The notes beneath the pieces were generated by a model, which saw nothing but the letters and a program-made list of their open reading frames with translations, ran no database searches and was not told the DNA's origin. 64,000 nucleotides of DNA from Marisa cornuarietis (Eukaryota > Mollusca > Gastropoda > Architaenioglossa > Ampullariidae), in NCBI GenBank assembly GCA_004794655.1, contig SMMW01000559.1, positions 1,054,001 to 1,118,000 of the forward strand, read 5' to 3'. Each line of letters opens with the position of its first letter. Within the stretch, counting starts at the first letter, position 1. The translations under genes and the position numbers were made by a program. Positions 25,201 through 38,600 of this stretch are shown piece after piece.

Positions 25201-28200
25201 CGCACCTGGCGCATGAGTAATAAGGGTTTTTTTTGACAGTGAGAAAAGAAAGGGGAAAGAGTACTTAGCTAGCTGTTGCTGGCCAGCGCTTCACTTCCTA
25301 AAGAGACATGGCAAGTGGAGAGACACTGCGTGTGGGGGAGTGAAGGCTGCATCTTCCTAGAAAGGTGTGTTGTTATATTTTTGTATTTTGGATTTGTTTG
25401 CATATGGTGAATTTTTCTGTATTTTTTTTAACAGAGATATAGATAAGTATTAGTAATTTTTGTTGTTGTAATTTTTAATAGGCGCAGTCTGTGAGGCTGG
25501 GAGATGGGCCGTAAAGTCTGTGAGGCCGGGAGATGGGCCATAAAGTCTGTGAGGCCGGGAAATGGGCTGTAAAGTCTGTGAGGCAGGGAGATGGGCCATA
25601 AAATCATTGAGGGGCGGATGATGGGCCATGAAGTCAAGGGCTGGGAGATGGGCCATAAAGTCTACGGGGCCTGGCAGATGCCATGGAATGTTTGAAGAGT
25701 TTTTTTGTGATTGTTGGTTTGTGAGTTAGTTGAAGTTGTGTGATTTTGTCCTGTAGTATGTGTTGGTCGCGTATCCCAAGAGGCAGCACCATTTTATGAA
25801 AACGTCTGGCCCTGAGAGGCAGCGTTTGTGTTATGAGGTTGGGTGGCTAGTCCCGAGAGGCAGCACCATTTTGAGTAAAACGTCTGGCCCCGAGAGGCAG
25901 TGTTTGAGTTATGAGGTTGGGTGGCTAGTCCCGAGAGACAGCACCATTTTTGTGTAACATGACTGGCCCCGAGAGGCAGCGTTTGTGTTTGAAGGTTGGA
26001 TCGTTCATCCCCAGAGACAGCGCTGACCGAGTTTTGTGCTTAATGTTTGTCCCCGAGTGGAAGTGTTTATGGTTTGGTATATTTGTGTGTGTGGAAGATA
26101 TATTTTTTTAATTCCTGGATCTTTAGTCCCCAGTAACTGTTAGAGAATAGTGTCTGCAGTGAATCATCAGCTTCCAGTGACTGAAATTAAGAACAGTTTC
26201 AAGAAGAACCGTGAAAAGTGACTCTGTGCTGGACTTTGAACTGTTAAGTACTTTATTATAGAATATTTGTTAATTAGAGTGATTATTTAATTAGTAATTT
26301 CTGGGATTATGTTAAGAAATTAGTTTTGCTATAGTAATTCTATAATAATTTTTTTTAAGTCTCTTAATAGATTTTGTTCATGCAATTAAATGTTTTGTAT
26401 GAGGAAAAAAGAATGCGCAAATGTCCAGGCGTTTAGGTGAACGCAGTGGCTATGACATTATAACAGTCCTCATAATGTTCCAGCTCAGAATCTGAAAATA
26501 TTTTTATCAGAAATACTCTCCCATGCCACCACCACCTCCATCACACTTCAAGGTTACACCTTTATTTTTCTTCTAATGATTGGGTAAAGTTCAGTACAAG
26601 TTACTATTTCTCCAAGCCTGTGTGGCTACCTCTCTTCCATTCTTAAGATGCATGTCTACAAACATCACGATACATGGAAAGAAGTCTACAACATGAATGT
26701 CAAGACAGTGCTTCAATACATTAGGTCAATGGGAAAGTTGAGAAAATATGTTAATTATGCATGTTGTCCCCTCACAATTTGGAATTCTTTCTGTGCAGAG
26801 TTATGTTTGTAAGCATATTTTTTGTGGGATATTCACCCCGAGAAGAGAGGTATTCACCCAGATTTGGGGAAATAGTATCTTGCATTAAGCTTTACCCAAC
26901 ATAGGAAAATAATTTGCACCCCACCAGTCCTTTAAGTTACCTGTGAAAGTATTGGGTTAAAAATAAATCTGATGGAGGGTACATCTTGAACACTTGTCTC
27001 AAATACATCAGCCATTATTAATTATTTGCCAACAAGAAAAATGACAAAAGAAAAGGTTAAAAAAATGATCATACTTCTTGCTGCTGTTTGTGCTGCCGCC
27101 ACTGTCGCTGAATGTTCAATGCTGCATGTTTCTGTTTGAAGTCATTGACCTTCCTTTGAGTAGAGCTGGACTCAGATATCACTGATTCCTGGCGTGATGT
27201 GCGACGACTACCCATCAGACTTACAGATTCTGATCGGCTGGAAACAACAATTAAAATAAAGAGACCCTAGATTGGCTCTGATCTTCAACAGGTCTTGGTG
27301 AATAAGATGCAAAAATACAGCTTAGCCTCACCCCCCCCCCCAAAAAAAAAAAATTAGTCAAGCTTTGGGATTAAGCAGCCTAAAGAAGCAAAAACACCGT
27401 AACAGACATATGAGATGACATCGTAATCATTACTAATTACCATAGTTAACTTTTTATTCTGCACAGCATAATGTAAACACAACTTTATGTAAGATAAATT
27501 TGTAAATGGTGATGTTCGCAAAGCAAATAGTCATAGCTTAAAAATTTAATTGAACAACAACAGGTTAAACATTCCTGTAAACATCATATTTATGCCTAAT
27601 GTCTTACTACTAACCTTGAACGATGCCTAGGTGTAGGTGGTAAGGAGCCTGTTTCTGGTTTGCTGAAACCGGAAAATTTATTATATGCTTGCTGATTATT
27701 CTTATCCCAACATTCAGAAAAGGCTAAATCCCACCTACCTAATTTAAAATAAATTCAAGAGCTCCTTGTTTTAGACTTTACTAACACTGATATAACCAAA
27801 AATGAAGAGGCAAATCACAAAAAAGGAAAGGCAGACCATGACCTACCCCTCATCAGCATGTTTGCGTTTTTCTTCACGCAATCGTTTTATGATGAGTTTC
27901 AGCCGCTGAATCTCCTCAAGGAGCTCTGTCTCTCGTTGATCTAGCTGAGTCAGCCTTTCCTGAAGATTTCCTTGAAGGACAAGTTTTGTAGCAGCCAAAC
28001 TCCCAGCTCTTCCTTCTCTTCCACTTACTCCAGACACAACTGACAAAGTGTCAGATTCTACCTGTCTCTCTGCCAATTCTGCACGCTGCCATGATTGAAA
28101 GAATCATAGGTCAGAACTATTCTGTGCAAGCTAAAGATGATTGCATGGTCTAGGCATGAAGTATTTGTACTTGTGATTTTTAATAGTATTTTGTAAAAAT

Positions 28201-30112
28201 ACAATCACACACACATACATTCGAATGCAACTTATTTTTGTTGATCAGATTTCTTATGAGATACCTCTACGGCTCTGGCCACTACAGCTATGTCCAGTTA
28301 AGCAAATAAATTTTGCTAAGCTCTTCACACTTGGCAGAACACACTTCTATAAGCTACAGCCCTCCTAAAATAAAACAAAAACAGAAATAGAAATAAAATA
28401 GACATGACAAGAAGGAGAAAATGCAGAACTCTGAAAATTGTGTTTTCTCCATTCTAATCTCTGAAAATTGCGTTTTCTCTGTTCTAATCTCTGAAGTGTA
28501 ACTTACTCTCTCAAATTTTTTAATCATCAAGAGAAGCTGCTTCCTGTCCATATCTTCATATTCTTCTGTTCAAATAAATGTGTAATCAAAAAACAAGTCA
28601 AAATAATTTGTAAAACTGATTTACAAACTGAGCATAAACCCTTACAGAATACATTTTTTCCCCATTGATTTCAAACAAATACATTTCATGTGAATGACAT
28701 TTCGGCCCCAACCTCTTTATGAGAAAACAAAGAAATTGCCAACAGAAATTATGTCCGAACTTTAATCTGAAAAGATATATATATATATATATATATGTGT
28801 GTATACATGTGAATGATGAGAACACTACATGTAACTTACGATTTTCGTTAGGCTTGGTGTCAGCTTCCTCAAAGGCCTTGGTAAGGTCCTCCTTCAATGC
28901 TCTGTTTTCTTGCAGTAGTTGTTCATTATTTTTGCTCAGTCTCAAGATGGTTTCATTTAGAGCTTTTACTTTTACTGTGTTTTCATGGCCACCTCTGAAG
29001 AGAATATGATTCTTCGTAATTAAATGCCATTGCACACATTTTATACAAAATATTTAATGTAATAAATAACAACTGAGTAATGACATGGTTCTTGTTACCA
29101 AGTGAGCAATAGCACAATTACCAGCTAGTACTGTTACTGTTTTGAAGGAAAACAGAAAATATAACAAAACATAAAGCTCACTTAGCAGAGGGACTTGAAT
29201 CCTTACAGTGCTGCAGTCTAACAATCTCTTGGTACATAACTTCCATTTGACCTCTGAGTTCCTCAATCTTTGAAACCTTGAGGTCTGCTTGAAGTTTGCT
29301 ATAAAACAGATACATAGATACATGCATATGCACGCATATTTATAAATATATGCACACATGTACATCCAAATATGAAAACAAGTGCATCTACTGCTAAACA
29401 AACACCTCATGACTCTAATCTTTAACTGCATATTTGCTTATGACTAGCACAATTCAAAACTACATGAAAACATCTCACACCATAAGCATCCAAATATTAT
29501 TCCCTCACTTGTATGCTGATTCTCGGTCTCTAAGCTGCACCTCAAGCTTCAGAATCTTCTGTTTCAAACTGTGTATCACAGCCCCTGACTCTGGTTTTCT
29601 GTCCCCTAAAGTTCTTCTGATCTCCTCACTCTGAAAAACAGTTGCAAGTAAAAATAAATCTGATTATTTATAGTGCATCTTTTCCCCCCACTGAAGGTGG
29701 ACTTGAGCACATACCTTAAGCAGGCATCAAATGCACTTTACTAGCATTCACATCAAAATACATGCATATGCATGCACACACACACACATTCTTTCTCTCA
29801 CACAACACATTATTAACAATAATAAAATATGTACAGCAGACTTCCCCATGTATAGCTCAATGCCCCACGCACGACATATTATAAATAAGCCAACAGTTGA
29901 CCATACAATCTCTCTCTCTCTCCCCCTTAGCTGTGACCAGTCGCTGGAGGTAGTGGGGAACATGATGAGACCGATAGTACAGGCATGCTAGTTGGACCTT
30001 TTTTGCAACAATACTGTCAAATATGCTCCCTGATGGAACAACTCTAAGGGTAAAATATAGTGTATCTTTGAAACTTGCAAACATAAATAATTTGAAAAGG
30101 CTCACTTCTCTA

Positions 30113-30159
<47 letters not shown>

Positions 30160-33100
30160 ATGCACTCACTTGCACACTCATGCATTAAATTAAAAAATTA
30201 GAGATGAACTTACTATTCCAGGATTAAGCAAGCTTTCAATTTCTTTCTCCTGAAAATAAAAGTTGTAAATAATCAAGATGTTTCTGAGAAGCCCCAGACT
30301 CATTTGTAACAGATATTAATTTTGTTTTTCACAAAAATTGGCTGCTTCAAGAGTTTGGAGGTATGAAAAAGTACAAAGCAACTAAGTTATGATAATTATA
30401 CTGCTGACATTAAGAATTTCAGTGTGGTCCATCCTCTACTTGCTGTGGTTCTAGACAATGGTTTTCAATAAGCTTGCTGAGACCTGATAGCTTATCACCT
30501 TGAAAGGCTAAGTGTTGGTCTCAGCAGATCACCAGCAAACCAGTTTGTTTACAGTCCTTTGCATTCCTGTGCCTTTTACTATGTGTGTTGGGAGACAAAG
30601 TCTCTGATGCTTACACACTGACAGATCTCTACTGGCTCTTAAGAGTGGACTATCCTGCACACTCCAAGCCTTGTTCACCTATCGTTAAAGCACCCACCAA
30701 GGAGGGATCTGCTCCATACTTTCATATTCATTCAGGCAACTTAAACACCTGAAGTATATTTGAACTGAGCTCTGGACTTCACAATACGATTCAACTTACT
30801 AGTGTTTTATGCTAAGCCAGCAACTAAGGTTATATCATGCAAAAGCAGCCAGCCCTGTAAACAGATGCCACATGCAGTGAAAGAACGTGTTCGAGACAAG
30901 ATCTGAACCCAGGGCATGTAATCCTTACTTACTGGTGATAGATACTAACCACTGAGCCAGCCCAGCAGGATTCCCAATAGGATATACCTATCATTCCATA
31001 GAACTGTGGACACTTACAAAAACATCTGCCAATTACACAGAATCTGAAGGTTGCTCTGGGCCATCCCAATAATCGTCAAGCAGGTGTGTACTGCTTGATT
31101 CAAGCTGTTCTTATCTTCAAAGATGGTGCTCAGGTACTAAAATGTATTATCCTGATGGACAACAATTTTGGCAGTCGGTATAGATCTATATATAGATCTC
31201 GGTATAGAACTCGAGTTCCAATGGAAATTAAAGACAATGTCTTTGATTTTACTGATATTAAATTCTAAGAAATTGAACTTGCTTCTTGCACATGCGGCAT
31301 GACCAGGCAACGACCCCGTGACCAAAGAGGGCAAGATATGACATGCGCACATGCGCACACACACACATACACACAAGCACAAGTACAGGGACACAGGCAG
31401 CATGACTGGGTGGTGATCCTGTGATGCACACGCGCACACACACACACATACAGGTTCCACAAAAAGTCGGGTATCAGGGTCAGGTCAACAGGAAACAATC
31501 AATCAACCAATCCTCTTCGTGCTATTTGCACATAAGGCCTCAACCAGAGCCCACCACTGATGTCGATTGGCTGAAACCCGCTCCAGGCGACCCCATGTCC
31601 AGCCCTTTCCTTTCATCTCCCTTTCCACTGTTCTTCTCCAGGTTTCCTTTGGGCGGCCTCGTTTTCTTCAGCCGTCTGGAGTCCATCGTAGGGCGATTCT
31701 GGAGAGGTCTGCTGTCTGCTGGCCAATCCATCGCCAACGCCTTTGTTGAACCTGCGTGGTGATGGACTCAGTTTCAGTTCTTCGGTGAAGTTCTTCATTG
31801 GTGTTGGTGTTTGGCCAAAAGATGTTAAGTATGCGCCTGAGGCATCTGTTTTGGAAGACGTCAAGCCTGTTACCGATGTTTTTGGTCATCTTCCATGACT
31901 CTGATCCATAAAGGAGGGTGCTGATCACATTTGACTTGAAGATTCTCAGCTTGGTTTTCTGGCTGATATTTTTTGCCTTCCATGTGCTCCTGAGTGAGGC
32001 GAAGGCCTGGCTAGTTTTCGCCAGTCGGGCTCAAATCTCCATCTCCGCATCCCCGGTGTTTGACATCTTGGACCCAAGATAAAACTGTCAACTTCCTCAA
32101 TCTCTTCTCCATTTAGTTTGATGTTTTCTTGGACTCTGGCGTTCACTCTCATACTTTTTGTTTTCTTTGCGCTGAACTTCAAGCCAAGGTTTGCAGCTGT
32201 TTCTGAGAAGGCATTTGTTTTCTCCTGCATGTCTTGGTGGCGGTGTGATAACAGGGCAATGTCATCAGCAATGTCCAAGTCTTCCAGCATTGTTGTTGCT
32301 GTCATAGTCATGGTCCATTTGATCCTTCTCCTCTCTCTGTCGGTGGAATTCTTCATGATCCAGTCCATGGCCAGGATGAAGAGGAATGGCGACAGAATGC
32401 AGCCCTGCTTCACCCCAGTACTGACGTTGACATAGTTAAATAGGAACAGCATGAAGGTGGGAGGAGGTCTCTCGACCAAGAAGTTTAAGGATATGTTCTC
32501 TTGCATATGCTTCGCCTTTGCTGGAACCATCAACCGGCATTAGAGTAAAAGAACCGGAAACCCATGACAGTGTTGACTTGTGTTCATTATTGTGAGATTG
32601 GGCAAGCACCCCCTATCTACCTTGTTACAGTGGTGATGTGTTGGCTGGGAGGTAGTGACCCAGGGATCAGTCAACCCAGACAACCTGTTTTCTTGAGAAG
32701 GGTGTTGACTTCAACTAGCTCTAGCATATGTGGTCTCTAAACAATCAGTACTTAATGTGAAAAGCAGCAAGAAATAAAACCATGTCATAATGATCAAAGA
32801 GACATGATTCTTCTCTTCATCAAACATCCTGGTAATGGTAACTCACATCAACCTACCTGGCAATTGGTGATGATATCTCAGATCAAACACTTTAGTAACT
32901 GGTAATGATAATTCACTTCAAACTACCTGGTTACTGGTAACAGATCAAACGTCCTCGTAACTAACATCAAGCATCCTGGTAATGGTAACTCACCTTCTTT
33001 ACATTGTCCTCTTCAAGTCTCCGCAGTTTTGTTTTCATTGTACCAGACTCAAGGTTAAGTGCTGCTATTTGCTGTTGTAAATAAACATGTTTGTTATTAA

Positions 33101-35585
33101 TATATCTGTATGCCATAAATGATTGCATTTACAGACAATTTAACATATCATGTACATATTATTAGTGTATGTTGAATCTGAACAAAATGGAAAAACCCCA
33201 CCATACCTTGCTACAGGATTATATAGCCAGCATTATCAATGATCTTTTTAAGGCAACATGTTGAAAGAAATTAAATCCTTTAACTGCCATCATACATACT
33301 TTCCTTAGTTCCAGCACTTCGTCATAATACTCTTCAGGCGTTTTATAGTTTGGCCGTCCTGGTGAAGCCTTGACTGTTTAGTTGCAAAATTAAAAAAATA
33401 AAAAGATTTAATCGAAAAATGATTTAAACACATATTTATTACCACTACAGTCTCAGCATAAATATGAACAGTTATGAACAAACATCATTCTGTCATATGG
33501 GTGCATACACATACCCACACACACAATCTCAAAATTGCCTAAAAAACACTTGCATTTGGATAAATTAACAAAGCTACCCCAACATTTCTGATTATTACGC
33601 TTATCAAAATCAGATGAATTATACCTGTTGGGTCATCGTATCTGCTTGACTTCTCGGTGCCCATAACCTGGCGCATAAAGTGTGAAGTGCTCATGTAAGG
33701 ATAATATTTTTCATTGGCCTTTTTTAATCCTGTGAAGGTATTCATTCCAGTGCTTTCGGTGCTGATGCCTGGAAAAGGGCATTATTACACATATATAGAT
33801 TGGCTAAGCAAGAAAGTAATACTGTAACAACATGCATACCACAGCAAAGAAATGTAAATGAACAAGGTAGTAATTATAATATTGGTGCATCTTTATAAAA
33901 GTTGACATGCATTCAGTTCTAAAATCACAGAATTTAGTGACAGTATATAAGGAAGTTTAATGTACAAAAGCATGAAAAGAAAGCATAAAAGAGAGAGAGA
34001 GAGAAAGAAAGATGTGCTTTGATGTATGCATACACGCAAAATGCAGATTCACGCATGCACTGGTACATACAAAATGAAGGAATGACTTTTCACCTGATCC
34101 TGTTTTGCGAAGTGTCTCTACCCAGTACTCAACTGGCGTCTTGTGTCTGGGGCTATGTCTTCCATTTGCAAGCATAACTGTAAGAAAAAGAAATTTAAAA
34201 GTTTGTAACCATGGAATAGATCACTTTTCAGTATAGTTACTTCACATTCGAAAGCACTGTAAAAAACTGAGTTCTTCTTGAAATGCACACACACACACAC
34301 ACATCTTCAAATCTTGTTTGCAGGTACATCAAGACTTACTTGTTTGGCCTTTTTTAACAGCACTTATCCATCTTTCTCTGCTTGTGCGAGTGAGTCCAGC
34401 ACTCTGTGCTCGTCTTTTGTGTGATGTGCCTAAACAAAATGAAAAATAATCATAATGCTTTTACAATTTTAAATATTCAGTTATGGAAATGCATCAGACT
34501 GGCAGCTCAAAGATTTTTCTCCTTCTTAAAGAATTTGGGATTGGCATATTTATTGCAGTAATCAAGTTGTTTTGCACTTTGCTCTCACTTTTTCATGTTT
34601 AATTTTCGTTGAGAGCTCCTTAGTCAGTGCTTCCCATAATTTAGAAATGTATGTAAATCGTGTAAGACAGATGTTAACCCTCTTAGCACGTCATCAAAAT
34701 ATTTCTATGTTCAAAAATATGGGCTTAAAATTTATGATTTTGAAGATGATAGTGAAACAATCGTAGCCCATCGTGCTAAGAGAAAACCATGATCCTGGAG
34801 CAGAGCTCTGCCAGTAGGGCCATAATCGTGGCCCATCATGCTAAAAGGGTTAAGAAAATCAGCTAGTAGGCTTCTGAAGATATAAAAGAGCTAGTTTAGG
34901 CCAAATATCTACGGCCCATGCTGACTCAAGCTGCTGCCAACTCACTTGCTGTGGCTACCATCATATCAAGATTAGACTACTGTAATAGTGCATTGTGGGG
35001 TATACCTGCTACGCAGTTGGATCGACTCTAAAGAGTTCAAAACACAGCCGCCAGGATTGTCACCCGTGCAAAGTCGTCCACTGAGCACATCACGCCTATC
35101 CTACAGAGCCTCCATGGCTCCCAGTAAAAAAGCGCATTGATCACAAAGTGCTTTCGATTGCACAGCCCTGCATGTTTAAAACTGCTCCTGAATATCTACA
35201 AGAGGTAGTTCCTCCTTACCGGCCATCACGTGGTCTGCGCTCTGGCTCCCAGTCACGCTTCTGTCTCCCTGCAGTGGAAGACACAAACAAGAAGCGCACT
35301 GGAGCCAGGGCCTTCAAAAACGCGGCACCTAAACTGTGGAATGCTCTGCCATCGTCATTGTCCACCATCACCTCACCAACCACGTTTCGAAAAAGACTGA
35401 AGACCCATCTGTTTACTTAAGACGGACTTAAACTTAAACAACCAAGCAACACTTGTGTCTTTATTTTTTACTTTCCTGGTGTTTATCTATTTATTTACTT
35501 TATTTTTTTTCTTATTTTTTATTTATTTTGTTTTTGCTGCGCAATGAGCATTCTTCCGAATGGATACCTGCGCATTACAAATGGA

Positions 35586-35631
<46 letters not shown>

Positions 35632-38600
35632 TTATCACATTAGATATTTTGTTATAAAACAGGCTGATATTTCATCCTTAACAGTAATGGCCTTAGCAGT
35701 ATGCAGGGCCCAGGGCAAGTGTCATATGCAGGGCCCCCGGGGGCCGAGAGCCATAAGTGAAGGCTATGTACCATATATACCCTACCACAAGAATCTCCTA
35801 TCGTGGGTCCACCCTCAGGTGTACGGCCTGGGGCGGTCCCCCCAGCTGCCACCCCCAAAGGGTGCCTCTGATCATTATTTGTTATTAAATGTCAATGACG
35901 CAGTATCACATGCATACAAACACAACTTTGAAGTAAAGCAGTTAGACATCAGGGGTAAATATGATGACAATATTAACACATGTGCTTGATGTGTGATAGA
36001 AGCTGGCCAAGAGGCCAGCTGAAGGCCGATTGGCCAGTGGGGCGGCCAGTTAGCGGTGATTGGCTCCCGGGTTTGTTTTGGGGCCGGGAGGGCGGAGGGG
36101 AGCCACGAGAGAAGGACGGGGCGACACCCCTCAACCCCACCTTCCCCAGGTGGACACAGCAACGCTGCCGTCCGATACGGCCGGGCACCCCTGCCACTTT
36201 AGCCCTCCTGGGGGATATAAAATGGAAGGGAGAAGCTCGACGGACAGAGACGAGAGATAGAACACGTGAGAAGGACGCAAGCCAGCAGCCTGGCTGATAT
36301 AGTCCTTGATAATGTTACGGATACTCGAATACTGTGTACTGTTCAGCTGACCAGCACACGGTCGCAAGAATAAAAAGGTTTCATCAACCTACGGCACGCA
36401 TTGAGTGTGTTGTTGTGTGCCGTGTGGTAGGCGACCCTGTTACAGATGTATTCATTTGTGACTGGCTGATAAAACTCTTGGGATATTCATATGGGGATCT
36501 AAAAGCCTTTAAAAGTTTTACCTGAAAATCTGATACCCTGTCCTCCAACCAGATATTTTAACTGAGACTCCAGTAACTCTTAGCATTTTATAGATAGGAA
36601 ACAATTATTCAGATTCTTTTGTTGGCATTAATAAAATACACTTATCTTATGAACATCCAATTTCTCTCTTATTTATAGCCTTTATCAGCTTTTTGAAGTT
36701 TAGTAAAAACTGCATTACTTTTATAATAGTGAGAGCTATGTTTAGATGCTTTAAAATAGTATTACATTCTCATTCACAAAAAATTCAGCCAACTTACCCG
36801 ACATTTTTTTCGTCATTTTAGAACTCTTTTTTGCAATAAAACCTGTAACAGAATCAAAGTGGGAAATGTATCATATTGTCAGCCAGCCTATTAGTAGTAA
36901 TAAAATATACAAATTTATGTCTTTAAAAAATATGAAGTGCAGTTATGGAAAAGTATGATTTTTTGTATAATTTGTGTTCTCTTTCTTCTGAAAGTGTTTT
37001 ATGGCCATTGCTTCATTAAAGCTGGTATGTTCATTTGTAACTTTGAAAGAAATGTATATACTCACCCATAGCTGATTTTGGTCTATTGGACCTATCTTTA
37101 GAAATCTGAAAAAAAAGAGTGGGTGAGATACTATTGCTTGTAATAAGGGATTAGCTAACAATGTTTAAAAGCAAGAAAGGCCAAAATCAAAAATATCACC
37201 TATATCAAAACAACCTACTATAGAATCACCTATGTAGAAAAATCGTATAGAAAACATACTATATGAAAACCCCTTTGATTATGGCTGAAGACAAAGTGCA
37301 TCCATCACACCATTATGTGCTGAAAAGGGGGCCGCAAAGGCGGTCATTTTCTCATATCTCATATAGGTATTAGTGGCTAAGGGGGGCGCGCGGACGTACC
37401 TTTATTCATCGGGGGGGGCGTCACAAGTAAAAGGTTGAGAAACGCTGCTCTAACGGGTGGCAGAAAGAAATGGTTTGGCCAAGCGGTGGGAGGTGATGGT
37501 ACTTGACAGGCCAGATGTATGCTTGATCATTAGGGTAGATGGAAGCATGACCACTAGGGCAGATGCCACTGAATTTGCTTCTCACCTCCCTCCCCTTGGA
37601 TGAACCATTCTTTCCTGTTTTAAGGTAGATGTTCAGCCTTTAACATCAATGGACACCATTTAACAACTCGCCTGTGTAAACACAATATAAGATTAATATA
37701 CTAGATTATCTCACCATAGTTTCTGTTTCTTCAAAGTCATCAGCATCATATTCATCACCCTCTTCCATTTTCTGCATGCAAAAGACACACAAAATTTATA
37801 TTAAAATGCATTTTCAATTCATATGTTGACATCACACTTTTCTATGACAGATATCCATATCAGGATCCCAACAGCAACAGTGGCAATGGCTAGGCTGGAC
37901 AGGGTCTGGCACAGCCATAACATCAAGTACAATCTATACAAATCCCTTGTAGTACTGATCCTGCTCTATGGAAGTGAAACGTGGACTCTGCTTGCTGATA
38001 CGGAGAGGAGAATCCAGAGCAAGTGCTTGAGGAGGCTGCTCTGGATCTCATATAGAGAGCATAAAACCAATGACTGTGTACAAAGCATGTTTGTCACACT
38101 CATGGGACACCAGAAATATGTGCAACAGTCAAGCAATGTAAGCTGGTCTGGTTTGGTCATGTGACCCAGCACAACACCTTGTCAAAGACTGTCCTTCAAT
38201 GGAGGGTGGTCAACACCATAGTGGTCAGAGGAAGAACTGGATTATGAACAACAAAGACTGGACTGGCCATTGTGTGCAGGACCTGCTTGCTATCTGCCAA
38301 AACAGTCATAAGTCACAGGCCTTGTCAGCTGCCACATCTATCCATGTGCTTCCCCAAACAACAGGTCCCAGTCAATGGACAAATGACTGAAAGACTGAAG
38401 TATTTCTCAGAGCACAGGCTTCATTTGGTTCTAGTTTATCTATATATAAAATAATTCAGGAATAAGATTAATAAACTCTTTATGGCTGATGTATTCATAA
38501 GCAGTATATATGTCTCTAATTGAGAAATCATTTGACACATATACTAGATACAAAACTCATATTGGGATGTCAATGAAAATCTCATTCCTAATTATATAAA

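Larger units (their letters stand above)
25147..26457. mobile_element. LTR-like block with two internal minisatellites
   Basis: It begins TGTCACAG and ends CTATGACA, nearly inverted copies of one another, with CTATA before and TTATA after as a possible 5-bp target duplication with one mismatch. Inside are two different tandem arrays (25487-25680 and 25760-26080) and an AT-rich end. No protein-coding retroelement sequence was found. It lies in IQCE intron 17. An unusually long solo LTR is the best guess, but the boundaries are inferred. Confidence 0.4.

Noticed and set aside
29857..30165. Histidine/threonine repeat protein
   Set aside because: It is the (TG)n microsatellite at 30115-30158 read as codons.
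31258..31500. Cysteine/valine-rich minus-strand frames
   Set aside because: They are translations of CA/TG repeats with a local duplication, not secreted peptides.
35453..35989. 178-codon plus-strand frame with a serine run
   Set aside because: The serine run is the (ATC)n LINE tail and the rest is untranslated LINE sequence and intron.
36060..36297. Arginine/glycine-rich frames in a GC-rich block
   Set aside because: They lie inside the solo LTR and match no protein; LTRs do not encode one here.
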